Positions 19,380-28,758 of a stretch of 64,000 bases of DNA are shown here, in pieces (the stretch's first letter is position 1; each line of letters starts with the position of its first letter). The notes below the pieces were generated by a model. The model saw only the letters and a list, made by a program, of their open reading frames with translations. It had not been told where the DNA came from and searched no databases. The position numbers were made by a program, and so were the translations under genes. Source of the DNA: an uncultured Burkholderiales bacterium (GTDB taxonomy: Bacteria > Pseudomonadota > Gammaproteobacteria > Burkholderiales > Eutrophovitaceae); NCBI GenBank assembly GCA_951812315.1, contig CATOSA010000030.1, forward strand, positions 50,319 to 114,318. Direction: 5' to 3'.

Positions 19380-21266
19380 CTAGTCAATCAGCATGCGGCG
19401 CACACGAAGAATCAGCAGCGCCGGAACGGGCATTGTCTCGCGCTCTTCGCGCAGCGCAACTGCGTCGGCCGGCAGGTCGGTTATCAGGTTGGCCGCGCCG
19501 CGCTCGACGGAACTCGCCATATCCGACGTGTTGTTTACAGTCCATACGTGTACCGCTTTGCCGCGATTCGCAGCGCGGGCGATAAACGGTTCAGTCGCGC
19601 CGCGCCGGTTCGCCGCAAGAAAATCTGTCTCGACACGCGCCGGATCGCCCAGCGCTTGCGTAACGATCAAGCCCGTCACCAACGCGGGATCGAGCGACTT
19701 GATCTCAAGCAAGGATGTCAAATCCAGAGACGTAATGACGCACTCGTCCGCGAAGTCCTCTGCATGCAGTATCTCTACCACTTTCGGAGCGAGCGTCGGA
19801 TCGTTTCGATTGTACTTGAGCTCAATATTCAACTTGATGCGTCCACGCGCCGTCGCAATCATTTCGGTCAGCAAAGGCACCCGTTCGTCCGAGAATTTCG
19901 GGTCATGCCAACTGCCCACATCGAGTTCTTGCAATTCGTCGATCGACAACGCTTCGACCGTGCGCGCATCGTTGGCTACGCGTTTCAGATCAGCGTCGTG
20001 AATGACGACCACTACACCGTCACTTGTCGTTTGCACGTCTATCTCGGCATAGTCTGCACCGTCAGCAATCGCACGGCGCAGCGCCGCAAGAGTATTTTCC
20101 GGCGCATGAATCGCGCCCGCACGATGCGCTGTTACGGCGAACGTCTCATCTACGTCGATGCTGAACAAATCGAATGCCGCAAGTATCACGGTCACGGCAA
20201 ACACCAGACCCAGGATTGTTCCGATCGCCTTCGTCGACAAAAGATGGCTCAAACGCGTCGCGGAAGCCGACTCGCCCCCGATAGTTAAAAGTTGCCCTCG
20301 TCCTGTTCCAAACAGATTGACAACGAGCATGGCCACGCCAGATTTTGCGACGATCGCCCATAGCACACTGATCGCAACAAGCAGTGTAGATGTGCCGCCC
20401 ATTAACACCAGTGCCATCATCACTCTGTCCCCGGCTTCCACCAGCAACCAGATACCAATTGAAGTTACGAGCAAGGACAGCGCGGCCGCAATCAGGCTTG
20501 CGAGAATCCACCATCCGCCGACCACTGCGAAAGAAGCAGCCACCTGCCCCCGCGTCAACGCCCAACTGGTACGCAACGCCCGACGTGGAGATTGACGCTC
20601 GAACAACACCAGTGGAAGTGCAAACATGAAACGCACCGCAACGATGCCGGCGGCCGCAACGTACGCCAGCGCAAGCGTAAAACCGATCCCGACCGTGACC
20701 CACCATTCAATCGGCTCGTGATAGAGGTAATAGTTAATGTCGTGTGATCCGAGCATCGCAATGGCGACCGCTGCGGCGATCAACAGAAACGGCAGCGCCA
20801 CCAGCACTAACGCAACGCCGATCCACAAACCTAGCCGGGCGATACGCGGCATTGCGCGTAGCGTCTGCCAAAGCGCTGCGGCCGGCGAGTTAATTGAAGA
20901 ATGGAGGTTCGCACAAAGCAGAATCAAGCCGGCTGCCTCGGCAAGCAGTATCGCAAACCATGACACACCCACCCAGACGACAAAAACCAGGCCACGCAAC
21001 GAGAGGAAAAAGCCGGTCAGGTCATAGTTGCTGATCGCGACACGCCCGCTACTGACAACCAAACTGTCCAGCACCCATGCCGATGCCGGCGCGAACAACA
21101 CTGCGCCGATGACTGCAAACCAGATCTGAAAAATGGCGAGTGGCCGCCATTGCGCCTTGATTGCAAGCAGCGCCTGGCGCCATTGCGCAAGCGCTGCAGC
21201 GATCATTGAATACCGCGTATACGCATCATGCGCAGAACGATGATTACCGCAACGACAAATACGCAA
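19380..21266 (-). CDS. Membrane-anchored glycerophosphodiester phosphodiesterase
   Basis: The long frame starts at 21266, but ATG 21206 (MIAAALAQWRQALLAI) is an equally good start. The first 340 residues form a polytopic membrane domain of the GPDPase_memb type. The catalytic GDPD domain begins AHRAGAIHAPENTLAALRRA, with the His and Glu of the family, and continues ADYAEIDVQTTSDGVVVVIHD (metal-binding Glu/Asp and second His) and IKLNIELKYN. It ends HVWTVNNTSDMASSVERGA. It splits glycerophosphodiesters into glycerol 3-phosphate and alcohol. It lies 27 bp upstream of the cardiolipin synthase gene, so both are phospholipid genes in one unit. Confidence 0.92.
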   Translation of the reverse strand: MRICRCGNHRSAHDAYTRYSMIAAALAQWRQALLAIKAQWRPLAIFQIWFAVIGAVLFAPASAWVLDSLVVSSGRVAISNYDLTGFFLSLRGLVFVVWVGVSWFAILLAEAAGLILLCANLHSSINSPAAALWQTLRAMPRIARLGLWIGVALVLVALPFLLIAAAVAIAMLGSHDINYYLYHEPIEWWVTVGIGFTLALAYVAAAGIVAVRFMFALPLVLFERQSPRRALRTSWALTRGQVAASFAVVGGWWILASLIAAALSLLVTSIGIWLLVEAGDRVMMALVLMGGTSTLLVAISVLWAIVAKSGVAMLVVNLFGTGRGQLLTIGGESASATRLSHLLSTKAIGTILGLVFAVTVILAAFDLFSIDVDETFAVTAHRAGAIHAPENTLAALRRAIADGADYAEIDVQTTSDGVVVVIHDADLKRVANDARTVEALSIDELQELDVGSWHDPKFSDERVPLLTEMIATARGRIKLNIELKYNRNDPTLAPKVVEILHAEDFADECVITSLDLTSLLEIKSLDPALVTGLIVTQALGDPARVETDFLAANRRGATEPFIARAANRGKAVHVWTVNNTSDMASSVERGAANLITDLPADAVALREERETMPVPALLILRVRRMLID

Positions 21267-22416
21267 TCAAGCCAAAGAGTTGAAGTGCCCGCAAGAAGGC
21301 GTAATCAATGACTTCGCGTGTGAGCGGCACCATGGACTGCCCTGCGCGTTCTGCGACGGCAGGAATCTGACCGGTAATGGTTTCACGTTCAACACGGAGT
21401 CCGTCGAGGACCAACTGTATTTGCTGATCCATACCGGCGAGGATCGCTTCACGTTCCAGTGCGACGTCCACAAATACCGCCTGGCGCATGATTTCGATAT
21501 CGCGCAACGTGTCTACGCGTTGGCGCTCGATGTCCCGCAATATTGCAACACGCTGTGCATCGACAAACTCCGGCATGTCAACGGCGACTGCTTTCAAATC
21601 GACCACTGCGCCTTCAAGAACATCCATCGTCTCGACGGTACGGCTGACGATCGGGAAAATCTCGGCATCGAGTAGTGTGATCTCGGCTTGCCAGCGCGCA
21701 ATGTCAGGAGCGTAGTTCAAACCTGCCAGCGTGAGCCCGATCGCCGTATCGGCATACCCCCTGACGGCAGCAACCTCGCGCCGCAAATTCGTCTCCTCCT
21801 CCATGAACTTGATATACAACGGCGCAACAGACGCACGAGCAAACGATAGATTTTTGATTGGATTTGCTGCCGCAAAGGTGCGAGTAAACGTCGCCATACC
21901 CTCCAGAGCCTCGGGCGATTTCACAATCGTCCGCGCCACCACTTCAATTCGCTTTTCCAGATCCCGAGAAGCTTGTTGCGCAATGGTTAATCCTTCACCG
22001 AAAAGCGGCGCCATTTCCTCGCGTTCAAAAAGTTGCCGCTGCTGGATCGCAAGAACCCAGAGGTCGACAAGAGCGAACAACGGATCCGAGCGACTGGCCG
22101 CACTGAAAACGGCCGGGACTGATCTGATTTGCCACTGCAACGCAGCTCGACGTACCTGCAAAGTAGGCGTCCCGGATTTCATCTTGTCGGCAGAGTGCCG
22201 CACTGTTTGGGCAAACAAGTCGGCGTAGTCGCCCACCAGAAGCCCAAGCTGCTGCGCCGAATGAGCGTCGACTCCGAGAGCTTGCCCAAACTTCCCTTGC
22301 AGTGGCACGCTCTTGCACGCCGCCAGCAACATGACGCCGGCGACCCCGACAAGCAGTCCGCGTATGAGCGATGACCGTTTTACACGAAGGCCAAAATCGA
22401 AGAAGGACATAAGCAT
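21244..22416 (-). CDS. Hypothetical coiled-coil lipoprotein
   Basis: The 390-residue product has a signal peptide ending LLAAC (lipobox), a largely helical body and a C-terminal hydrophobic segment (FLRALQLFGLIAYLSL). Heptad-like sequence rich in Arg/Glu/Asp with regular IERQRVDTLRDIEIMRQAV runs spans about residues 285-345. It overlaps the start of the glycerophosphodiesterase frame by 23 bases, so it is probably co-transcribed and translated ahead of it. No family recognised; a scaffold spanning the periplasm is possible. Confidence 0.72.
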   Translation of the reverse strand: MLMSFFDFGLRVKRSSLIRGLLVGVAGVMLLAACKSVPLQGKFGQALGVDAHSAQQLGLLVGDYADLFAQTVRHSADKMKSGTPTLQVRRAALQWQIRSVPAVFSAASRSDPLFALVDLWVLAIQQRQLFEREEMAPLFGEGLTIAQQASRDLEKRIEVVARTIVKSPEALEGMATFTRTFAAANPIKNLSFARASVAPLYIKFMEEETNLRREVAAVRGYADTAIGLTLAGLNYAPDIARWQAEITLLDAEIFPIVSRTVETMDVLEGAVVDLKAVAVDMPEFVDAQRVAILRDIERQRVDTLRDIEIMRQAVFVDVALEREAILAGMDQQIQLVLDGLRVERETITGQIPAVAERAGQSMVPLTREVIDYAFLRALQLFGLIAYLSLR

Positions 22417-22584
22417 GAACTCATTGCGGAAGGCCAGACTCGGTCACATCAGATTGCGTGGACTTAAGGACCTTCTGAAATTCTACATCCCGCACGTGAG
22501 CACCGGGATTGGTCCAAAGTCCAATTCATCCGCGCGATCAGTGCGAGTCTGCTTGAATGACGCAAATGCCGAGTGTCGCCAAAA

Positions 22585-23427
22585 TCATGCCGACGGCGCC
22601 CGGACGATATAGCCGCCGGATTTTTCATCGCGCTCAAGGTCGAAAAATCCGCGTGCCTGTGCATCCTCGAGCAATCCGTTGAAGCTCTTGTAACCATGAT
22701 AAGACTCATTGAATCCCGGATTGCGCCGCTTCAATGCCTGTTTGATCATAGACCCCCAGATTTTTTCTTCGCCACCACGTTCGGTCACGAGCGCTTCGAA
22801 CGTGTTAACGACGGCGTCGATGCCATTTTGCGATGGGTCGTGTGTGGCGTCGGCTTCGGTCGCGCCCTGATCGCTCGCATCCTTTTTCGCTTTCGCACCA
22901 CGCGAAGTCTTGCTGGCTGTCTTCTTGCGCGTGCCACGCCTGGGCGTCTTTTCACGCACGAGATCGTCGTAGTAAATAAAGTCGTCGCAATTTGCAACCA
23001 GAAGATCGGAAGACGAGTGCTTTACGCCGACGCCAATCACCTCCTTGTTGTTCTCGCGCAGTTTTGAAACCAGTGGCGAAAAATCCGAATCGCCGCTGAC
23101 AATAACGAATGTATCGACGTGCGCCTTCGTGTAGCAGAGATCCAGTGCATCGACCACCATGCGAATGTCGGCGGAATTCTTGCCTGATTGCCGAACGTGC
23201 GGAATTTCGATGAGTTCGAACGCTGCCTCGTGCATCGGCGGTTTGAAATCCTTGTAGCGCTCCCAGTCGCAGTATGCTTTCTTGACGACGATACTGCCTT
23301 TTACCAGCAAGCGCTCGAGCACTTTCTTGATGTTGAACTTGCTGTATTTCGCCTCGCGCACACCGATCGCGACATTCTCAAAGTCACAGAATACCGCCAT
23401 GTTGCGTTCACCCGCTTCTGCGGCCAT
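22585..23427 (-). CDS. NYN-domain putative RNase with C-terminal LOTUS/OST-HTH-like domain
   Basis: The start is set at MAAEAGERNMAVFCDFENV (23427). The N-terminal NYN (PIN-like) domain shows three acidic active-site clusters: FCDFENV, SADIRMVVDALD and SGDSDFSPLV. A lysine/arginine-rich linker (about residues 165-200, KTPRRGTRKKTASKTSRGAK) leads to a roughly 80-residue domain with IWGSMIKQALKRRNPGFNE and YKSFNGLLEDAQARGFFDL, the pattern of OST-HTH/LOTUS RNA-binding domains. The same architecture is seen in LabA-like/DUF88 proteins. Predicted function is metal-dependent RNA cleavage; the target is unknown. Confidence 0.88.
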   Translation of the reverse strand: MAAEAGERNMAVFCDFENVAIGVREAKYSKFNIKKVLERLLVKGSIVVKKAYCDWERYKDFKPPMHEAAFELIEIPHVRQSGKNSADIRMVVDALDLCYTKAHVDTFVIVSGDSDFSPLVSKLRENNKEVIGVGVKHSSSDLLVANCDDFIYYDDLVREKTPRRGTRKKTASKTSRGAKAKKDASDQGATEADATHDPSQNGIDAVVNTFEALVTERGGEEKIWGSMIKQALKRRNPGFNESYHGYKSFNGLLEDAQARGFFDLERDEKSGGYIVRAPSA

Positions 23428-23453
23428 TGATCTCTCCAAGCGTAGGCCGGATG

Positions 23454-24473
23454 TTAAGCGGCCTGTCTGAAATAATTGCCAACTTCGCTAACAAAGCGAT
23501 GGATGTCTGACTGCTCCACGTCGAGGTGGGTTACCAGGCGCATCGCACCATAACCGCCAACGCGAATATCGCGTTCGGCAAGATATTCATTCAAGCGGGG
23601 AGAATGTTCGGCCTCGACGTGGATAAACACCATATTGGTCTGCGCACCGCCGTCAATCTTTACTTCCGGAACGGCTGCCAGCTGCTGCGCGAGCAAGTGC
23701 GCATTGTCATGGTCTTCCCGCAACCGGGATACGTGGTTCTGCAACGCATACAAACCGGCGGCAGCCAGCATTCCGGCCTGGCGCATGCCGCCGCCAAGCA
23801 CTTTGCGCCAGCGCCGCGCCTTGCCGATCAAGTCGCCGGGACCGCACAAGACCGATCCAACCGGTGCTCCGAGGCCTTTGGACATACACACCGAAACCGT
23901 GTCGAACTGATTACTGATCTCGCTGACCGGCACGTCCAGCGAGACAGCCGCGTTGAAAATACGCGCACCATCAAGATGCAATCCCAAGCCGGTCCGGTCG
24001 CACAACGCACGCGCGGCTTTCAGGAAATCGAGCGGCAATACCTTACCTGCCTGGGTATTCTCCAGACACAGAAGGCGTGTTTTGGCGTAATGCGGATCAT
24101 CCGGCTTGATCGTCGCTTCTACGCGCGCCAGATCGAGTGTGCCGTCGGCTTCATATTCCAGTGGTTGCGGCTGGATACTGCCCAGTACCGCGGCACCGCC
24201 GCCTTCGTACTTGTAGGTGTGCGCCTGCTGGCCGACGATGTACTCATCACCGCGTTCGCAGTGCGACAGCAGCGCCAGAAGATTGCTCTGCGTGCCACTG
24301 GGGACAAAGATCGCGGCTTCCTTGCAAAGCAATTCCGCTGCAAATGCCTCCAGTCGATTGGCGGTCGGATCCTCTCCGTATACATCGTCACCAACTTCGG
24401 CGTTGATCATCGCTGCGCGCATTTCCGGCGTTGGCCGGGTAACCGTGTCACTGCGTAAATCGATTGCTTTCAT
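23454..24473 (-). CDS. ltaE: Low-specificity L-threonine aldolase
   Basis: ATG 24473 (MKAIDLRSDTVTRPT) is chosen because it matches the conserved family N-terminus; an upstream in-frame ATG adds seven unrelated residues. The 339-residue PLP enzyme cleaves L-threonine and L-allo-threonine to glycine and acetaldehyde. Visible residues are His85 in GQQAHTYKYE (stacks on PLP), the LHLDGARIFNAAV block and Lys199 in CMSKGLGAPVGS, the Schiff-base lysine. It is a single cytoplasmic gene, with the NYN gene 27 bp downstream. Confidence 0.95.
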   Translation of the reverse strand: MKAIDLRSDTVTRPTPEMRAAMINAEVGDDVYGEDPTANRLEAFAAELLCKEAAIFVPSGTQSNLLALLSHCERGDEYIVGQQAHTYKYEGGGAAVLGSIQPQPLEYEADGTLDLARVEATIKPDDPHYAKTRLLCLENTQAGKVLPLDFLKAARALCDRTGLGLHLDGARIFNAAVSLDVPVSEISNQFDTVSVCMSKGLGAPVGSVLCGPGDLIGKARRWRKVLGGGMRQAGMLAAAGLYALQNHVSRLREDHDNAHLLAQQLAAVPEVKIDGGAQTNMVFIHVEAEHSPRLNEYLAERDIRVGGYGAMRLVTHLDVEQSDIHRFVSEVGNYFRQAA

Positions 24474-24639
24474 AATTGTTCTCCCGCATCTCACGCTTGC
24501 TGATGGCTTCTTTCGCGATCGCTAGCCAATTCCCGCGGTTACTGAAGCCACATCCTGCCTTGCGTACCAGTCCGATCTGCTGCCAGATATCCAGGACGGC
24601 GCTCGGCCATCCAGTTTACGTCAATGCGTGCCTTCTGGC

Positions 24640-25353
24640 CTATTTGAGTGTCTGCATGGCGTCACGCAAGACCGGCATCGCAGCGCTACGCATACTATCC
24701 GGGTAGTCACGTTCAAACTTCGAGGCAGATGCGATCGCCCTGGTTCGAAACCCGGCAGCCACATTCTCCTCTGGAGCAATTATGGCCGCTCGCGCATAGG
24801 TGAATGCCGCAATGAATCGCACTTCCTCGAGATTTGGTTCGGTGAAGGTGTTCGAGGCCAGGTCTTCCGCGAGCAGCACCTGTTCCTGCAATTGATTCAA
24901 GGTCTGGGTACTTTGCAACGGATCGAAATCGAAACTGTCGTAAAAATCGCCGCGCAGCAGGCGCAGTTTGGCGACCTGTTCCAACGGCCCCGTCAATCCG
25001 ATCTCGAGCGCCGTACGATAGTGCGCCGAATTGGCGAGAAAGTATCGCCGCGACTCGGAATACGCCAACGGCGTTCCCAATCGCTTCAGTTCTGCAACAA
25101 CATAGTTGGACGGCAGACCCTGCACTTTTCCATGAATCGCAAGATCGCGGTTGAGCAGGTCGCGAATTTCGTCGAGCATCGCGCCAATTTTCACGTGCGC
25201 CTCGGCGCGCTCATTCGCGACAGTTGCCGAGCCGCTTTGAGCATGCCATTGCGCGGCATTCTCCAGATAACGTTCCGCCGCTTCTGCAGTGATCAGGTCG
25301 TGCGCACCTGCGCCGCATGAAAGCATGAGCGCGAGCGACAGCAATATTCTCAT
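24640..25353 (-). CDS. Hypothetical secreted protein
   Basis: The 237-residue product has a signal peptide (MRILLSLALMLSCGAGAHDL) and a helical body without cysteines after the leader. ATG 25353 overlaps the stop of the upstream gene (ATGA), so it is translationally coupled to it. Motifs such as YSESRRYFLANSAHYRTALEI do not match a family I know. Likely periplasmic; it probably acts with its upstream partner. Confidence 0.7.
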   Translation of the reverse strand: MRILLSLALMLSCGAGAHDLITAEAAERYLENAAQWHAQSGSATVANERAEAHVKIGAMLDEIRDLLNRDLAIHGKVQGLPSNYVVAELKRLGTPLAYSESRRYFLANSAHYRTALEIGLTGPLEQVAKLRLLRGDFYDSFDFDPLQSTQTLNQLQEQVLLAEDLASNTFTEPNLEEVRFIAAFTYARAAIIAPEENVAAGFRTRAIASASKFERDYPDSMRSAAMPVLRDAMQTLK

Positions 25354-25910
25354 TCAGGCACTTCCAACGGTTCTCCTCGCGCAAATGCCAGCGCGCCTTC
25401 GTGCGGCGACAAACTTCCATTCGACGACTGTGCCGGAACACGGATATCAAGCAGCCCGCTATTGTCGATGAGCGCAGATGCCACCAGCCAGCCATGGTGG
25501 CGAGGAAATTCTTCTGTCGTAATCAGGACATGTCCATCAATCGCGACCAGCACCCGCAACATGCCGCCTTGATAGTCCCGGAAATCGCCCTTGCCGCGAA
25601 ACAGGTCATTGGCCCGGTCTTCTCGCATGACTGCCAGAACGGCCTGACCGGTCGTCATAAGACTGGCAATGCGCTGTTCGTCACGCGCACGGGCAACCAT
25701 CGCATTGGCCTCGGGCAACACCCGATCGAGAATGTCTACGATACCTTCCGCAATCTCATCAGATTCAGGATCAGTACGGCTCGAATGAACCAGAAGAAAG
25801 CGTTGCCGCAGTACTTTCCACTGCCGGTACGGCGTATGCGCGATCGCCGAGGCCGCCGATCCAGCTAGCAGACCTGATAGCAGCGCGCGCAAAAACGGGC
25901 GTCTTTTCAT
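25350..25910 (-). CDS. Hypothetical exported protein (possible Tat or Sec signal)
   Basis: The product is 186 residues. The leader MKRRPFLRALLSGLLAGSAASAIAH has an RR followed by a hydrophobic stretch, close to a Tat signal. The body includes RQRFLLVHSSRTDPESDEIAEGIVDIL, MTTGQAVLAVMREDRANDLF and DGHVLITTEEFPRHHGWLVASALID, which loosely recalls the C-terminal lobe of TAXI-type solute-binding proteins; this is weak. The stop overlaps the next start. The palindrome array lies directly upstream. Confidence 0.66.
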   Translation of the reverse strand: MKRRPFLRALLSGLLAGSAASAIAHTPYRQWKVLRQRFLLVHSSRTDPESDEIAEGIVDILDRVLPEANAMVARARDEQRIASLMTTGQAVLAVMREDRANDLFRGKGDFRDYQGGMLRVLVAIDGHVLITTEEFPRHHGWLVASALIDNSGLLDIRVPAQSSNGSLSPHEGALAFARGEPLEVPE

Positions 25911-25925
25911 CGTCCAGACGCATGA

Positions 25926-26052
25926 GGCGGGGTTGACCCGCCTTGCGCAAAACGCGGGGGCGACCCGTCATTTGAAGAACGCGGGGGTGCCCCGCCATGT
26001 ATATGGGGCGGAAGTTGTCCGCCATGCAAACAGGGCGGGTATAACCCGCCCT
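25926..26052. repeat. Array of five short palindromes with about 27-bp period
   Basis: Five related inverted repeats follow one another: 25926-25942 (GGCGGG/CCCGCC), about 25952-25967 (degenerate), 25981-25995 (GCGGGG/CCCCGC), 26007-26023 (GGCGGA/TCCGCC) and 26032-26052 (a perfect 9-bp stem, AGGGCGGGT/ACCCGCCCT). Starts are 25-28 bases apart. It lies between the stop of the formamidase-like gene and the next leftward gene. Confidence 0.85.
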
Positions 26053-26081
26053 GCGTTACCACAGACATTGCTGAAGCCTGA

Positions 26082-27338
26082 TCAGTGGTCAAAGATTTCC
26101 AGCGGACAAATGGTCGACACCGCATAGTTCGGAAGATCCACGAGGTTTCCAATGCGAATGTCGCAAGCGACACTGGTGATCACGTAGGCTTGTTGGCGCG
26201 TGTAACCTTTGGTCTTGACCAGCCAGCCAATCATTTCGACCAGCGATGCGCGGGCCGCAGCGGTCAGGTCTTCTGACAGGTTGGACAGTGGTTTGAGCTT
26301 CTTGCTGTCAAGATAGGTCGTATACGGCAGGTCCACTCCTGCATCCTTGATCGGGTAACCAACAGTCGCATAGAAGCGGTCCGGCTCAAGTGCCTTGATC
26401 TGCGAGCCACCCTCGAAGTGCGGACCGGACTTGATGATTGATCCCATGCCTTTGCGAATTTCGGTGCGTACGGTTACCTCGCCACCGATCTCTATCGCCG
26501 TGCCGGCAACTTCACCGTCGCCTTGCGCGTAGTGCACATCGCCAATGAACAGTCCACAACCGTCAACGTAGCAGGGCAGCAACAGTGTTGTACCAACCAC
26601 CATTTGCTTGACGTCCATATTGCCGCCGTTCTCGCGCGGAGGAATTGTCCTCAGGCACTCGGCCTTGTGCGTACCGTTGGGGCCGCAAACTGCTGCCGGC
26701 ATTGCACCGGTGGCTTGCGGTGGCAGCGCAATTCCGCCTGCCGCTCCAAGTTTGGTTTCACGCTCCAGCCATGCTTTAACTTCGGGCTTGCCCGGCAATG
26801 TGCCGACTGTGCCCATAAATGCGTTCATCGGGATGCGCACACCGGGAATCTCGTCTGATACTGCTTCCATCCGGTTCACTTTCCAGTTCGCAATGAACGG
26901 ATCGGGGTACAGGTCGCGCAGAAAACCGAAACCCGGCACGATGGTGGTGTATCCGTACTCGTCGGGCTCGATATCGATCAGCGTTACCGCCAGGAGGTCT
27001 CCGCGCCGTGCGCCTTCAATATGAACCGGCCCTGTGATCGGGTGCACCAGGTTCAGATCGATCGAGAGTACGTCCTTCGCCTCGGAATTGACATTCAAAT
27101 CAGAATCCAGCGCATCGCGCGTCTGGTACCGAATCAACTGGCCGGGTTTCGCCCGCGCAACAGGTTTGATCGCGTAGTGGTACCGGTTCAAACAGTTTGG
27201 ATCGTCAGCGCAGTGATCACCGCGCTTGTTGACATAGACTGTCGACTGCGTTTTGACGTCGGTGGTGTCAGCGAGCGCCGGCGCGGCGAGCATTGCCAGC
27301 GCCGAAGAAAATACAAACAACAGTTGCTTCATCATCAT
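26082..27338 (-). CDS. Exported acetamidase/formamidase-family protein
   Basis: Translation probably starts at the ATG-ATG-ATG cluster near 27338, six bases after AAGGGG; upstream in-frame extensions lack signal character. The leader MKQLLFVFSSALAMLAAPALA is a Sec signal. The body has the FmdA/AmdA family pattern: GPVHIEGARRGDLLAVTLIDIEP, IPMNAFMGTVGTLPG, NGGNMDVKQMVVGTTLLLPC, LFIGDVHYAQGDGEV and a C-terminal AYVITSVACDIRIGNLVD. The family hydrolyses formamide or acetamide to ammonia. Secretion is unusual for characterised members. It lies 95 bp downstream of a HupE/UreJ-like permease gene, as if in one unit. Confidence 0.9.
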   Translation of the reverse strand: MMMKQLLFVFSSALAMLAAPALADTTDVKTQSTVYVNKRGDHCADDPNCLNRYHYAIKPVARAKPGQLIRYQTRDALDSDLNVNSEAKDVLSIDLNLVHPITGPVHIEGARRGDLLAVTLIDIEPDEYGYTTIVPGFGFLRDLYPDPFIANWKVNRMEAVSDEIPGVRIPMNAFMGTVGTLPGKPEVKAWLERETKLGAAGGIALPPQATGAMPAAVCGPNGTHKAECLRTIPPRENGGNMDVKQMVVGTTLLLPCYVDGCGLFIGDVHYAQGDGEVAGTAIEIGGEVTVRTEIRKGMGSIIKSGPHFEGGSQIKALEPDRFYATVGYPIKDAGVDLPYTTYLDSKKLKPLSNLSEDLTAAARASLVEMIGWLVKTKGYTRQQAYVITSVACDIRIGNLVDLPNYAVSTICPLEIFDH

Positions 27339-27433
27339 CTCCATCCCCCTTGTAAACGTCTGATTTTTATAACTCAATCGGCAGTGCAGTCTGCCACTAT
27401 CTCCCCTTGGGCAGGTGTTGTCAATGGCTGCCG

Positions 27434-28618
27434 CTATCCACCAATGAGCCGCTCGCCGAGCCAGTACAGACCTGCGAGGAACACCGCGCCGGATATTGCA
27501 AGCGACACCCTGCGTTCCACAACCTCGGTCCGGACAAGTCCGCCAGCCTGCGCGAGCAGAAACCCGACGCGCCACAATATGACCGCCGCGATGACGATAA
27601 GCAATTGCCCGATCTCGACACCGATGTTGAACGCCGCAAGCGCGATTACCAGTGCGTCCTCCGGCAAGCCGTAATCACGGAGCACCGAAGCGAAGCCGAA
27701 CCCGTGTATCAACCCGAATGCAAATGTCAGCCACCAGCGGTGGCGCAAGTCCTTCACGAAAAAATTCTCTGCGGCGACATAAACGATGCTAGCCGCGATC
27801 AGTGTCTCAACGAGGTTCGACGGAAACGAGACGATGTCGAGTACCGCGAGCGTCAGCGTGATTGAATGCGCGATGGTAAATGCGGTCACGACTTTGAATA
27901 GCGGCCAGAAACGCCGTACAAGAACAATCACTGCCAGCAAAAACGCAATGTGGTCGTAGCCAATCGCGATATGCTCGATTCCTGAAACCAGGTATCGGAA
28001 GAACGTCTGCCAGACTGACGGAACCGCTTGCGTGACGGACATCTGCGGCGCGCTCACGCTCAGCAATCCGATGAATTTGCTGTCGCCATCGACGCTGACC
28101 ATATGCCGCGAAACAGGGTCGATCTCATGAAACAGCGTTACCCGGTAAATTAGCGGACTTGAATCTCGCGGACACTGCCAGCGTTCCGTCAACACAACAT
28201 GATCGTCTTTCGGCGTCGCGGATTCGTGCGCGCGAACGCACTCGGGCCCATCCTCGTATCCGAGGGCGACGTGCGAATCCACATAGCGACGGACGTCGTC
28301 AATTGCCAGCGCGAGTTTATCGTCCAGCACCTCGCCATCTGGCCCGGTAAGCGACACACCCGTCGCAACGTCAAGGTCGATGCCATTGAGTTCGATGCGC
28401 GCTGAAATGTCGTCGGCCGCGATCGTCATGCGTGTGCTCGACAGCTTTGTTTGATGCGCGAAGACGTTGCCGGTAGAAACTGCGAACACCAGCAAGCTCA
28501 TCACGATCAGCCAGACGCGCTCTTTCAGAGCTCGGAAATTGGGTCGTAGATGTCCGCTGGTAAGCCGGAAGTGCTCAGTTGGTGATGCCGCGTATTGTTT
28601 TTTTGTTTCCGCTTTCAT
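27434..28618 (-). CDS. HupE/UreJ-like membrane protein
   Basis: ATG 28618 is taken as the start (MKAETKKQYAASP); a longer frame adds 42 residues without support. A hydrophobic leader (WLIVMSLLVFAVSTGNVFAH) is followed by a periplasmic domain of about 190 residues and then six C-terminal helices with the family histidine motifs: SGIEHIAIGYDHIAFLLA, AFTIAHSITLTL and GLIHGFGFASVL. HupE/UreJ proteins are nickel or cobalt permeases associated with hydrogenase or urease. The 394-residue long form with a periplasmic domain is the HupE_UreJ_2 type, whose substrate is not settled. Confidence 0.88.
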   Translation of the reverse strand: MKAETKKQYAASPTEHFRLTSGHLRPNFRALKERVWLIVMSLLVFAVSTGNVFAHQTKLSSTRMTIAADDISARIELNGIDLDVATGVSLTGPDGEVLDDKLALAIDDVRRYVDSHVALGYEDGPECVRAHESATPKDDHVVLTERWQCPRDSSPLIYRVTLFHEIDPVSRHMVSVDGDSKFIGLLSVSAPQMSVTQAVPSVWQTFFRYLVSGIEHIAIGYDHIAFLLAVIVLVRRFWPLFKVVTAFTIAHSITLTLAVLDIVSFPSNLVETLIAASIVYVAAENFFVKDLRHRWWLTFAFGLIHGFGFASVLRDYGLPEDALVIALAAFNIGVEIGQLLIVIAAVILWRVGFLLAQAGGLVRTEVVERRVSLAISGAVFLAGLYWLGERLIGG

Positions 28619-28713
28619 CGGCCGTTTAAACGCCCGCCCGGCGCCTCTCAGTGAATGGCGATGATATCGGATTTCGACCGATCGAGAATTCGACCGGTTT
28701 TGACGAGAAGGGC

Positions 28714-28742
28714 AAAAAAAGGCCGTCCCAATCGGGACGGCC
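28714..28742 (-). terminator. Rho-independent terminator of the minor-pilin operon
   Basis: A perfect 9-bp stem (GGCCGTCCC at 28721-28729, GGGACGGCC at 28734-28742) with an AATC loop is followed on the minus strand by seven T. It lies 45 bases after the pilY1 stop. Confidence 0.93.
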
Positions 28743-28758
28743 ATGGCACTATGGTGAG

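Noticed and set aside
19272..20288. 338-codon plus-strand frame antisense to the glycerophosphodiesterase
   Set aside because: The minus strand has clear GDPD catalytic motifs; the antisense product is low-quality.
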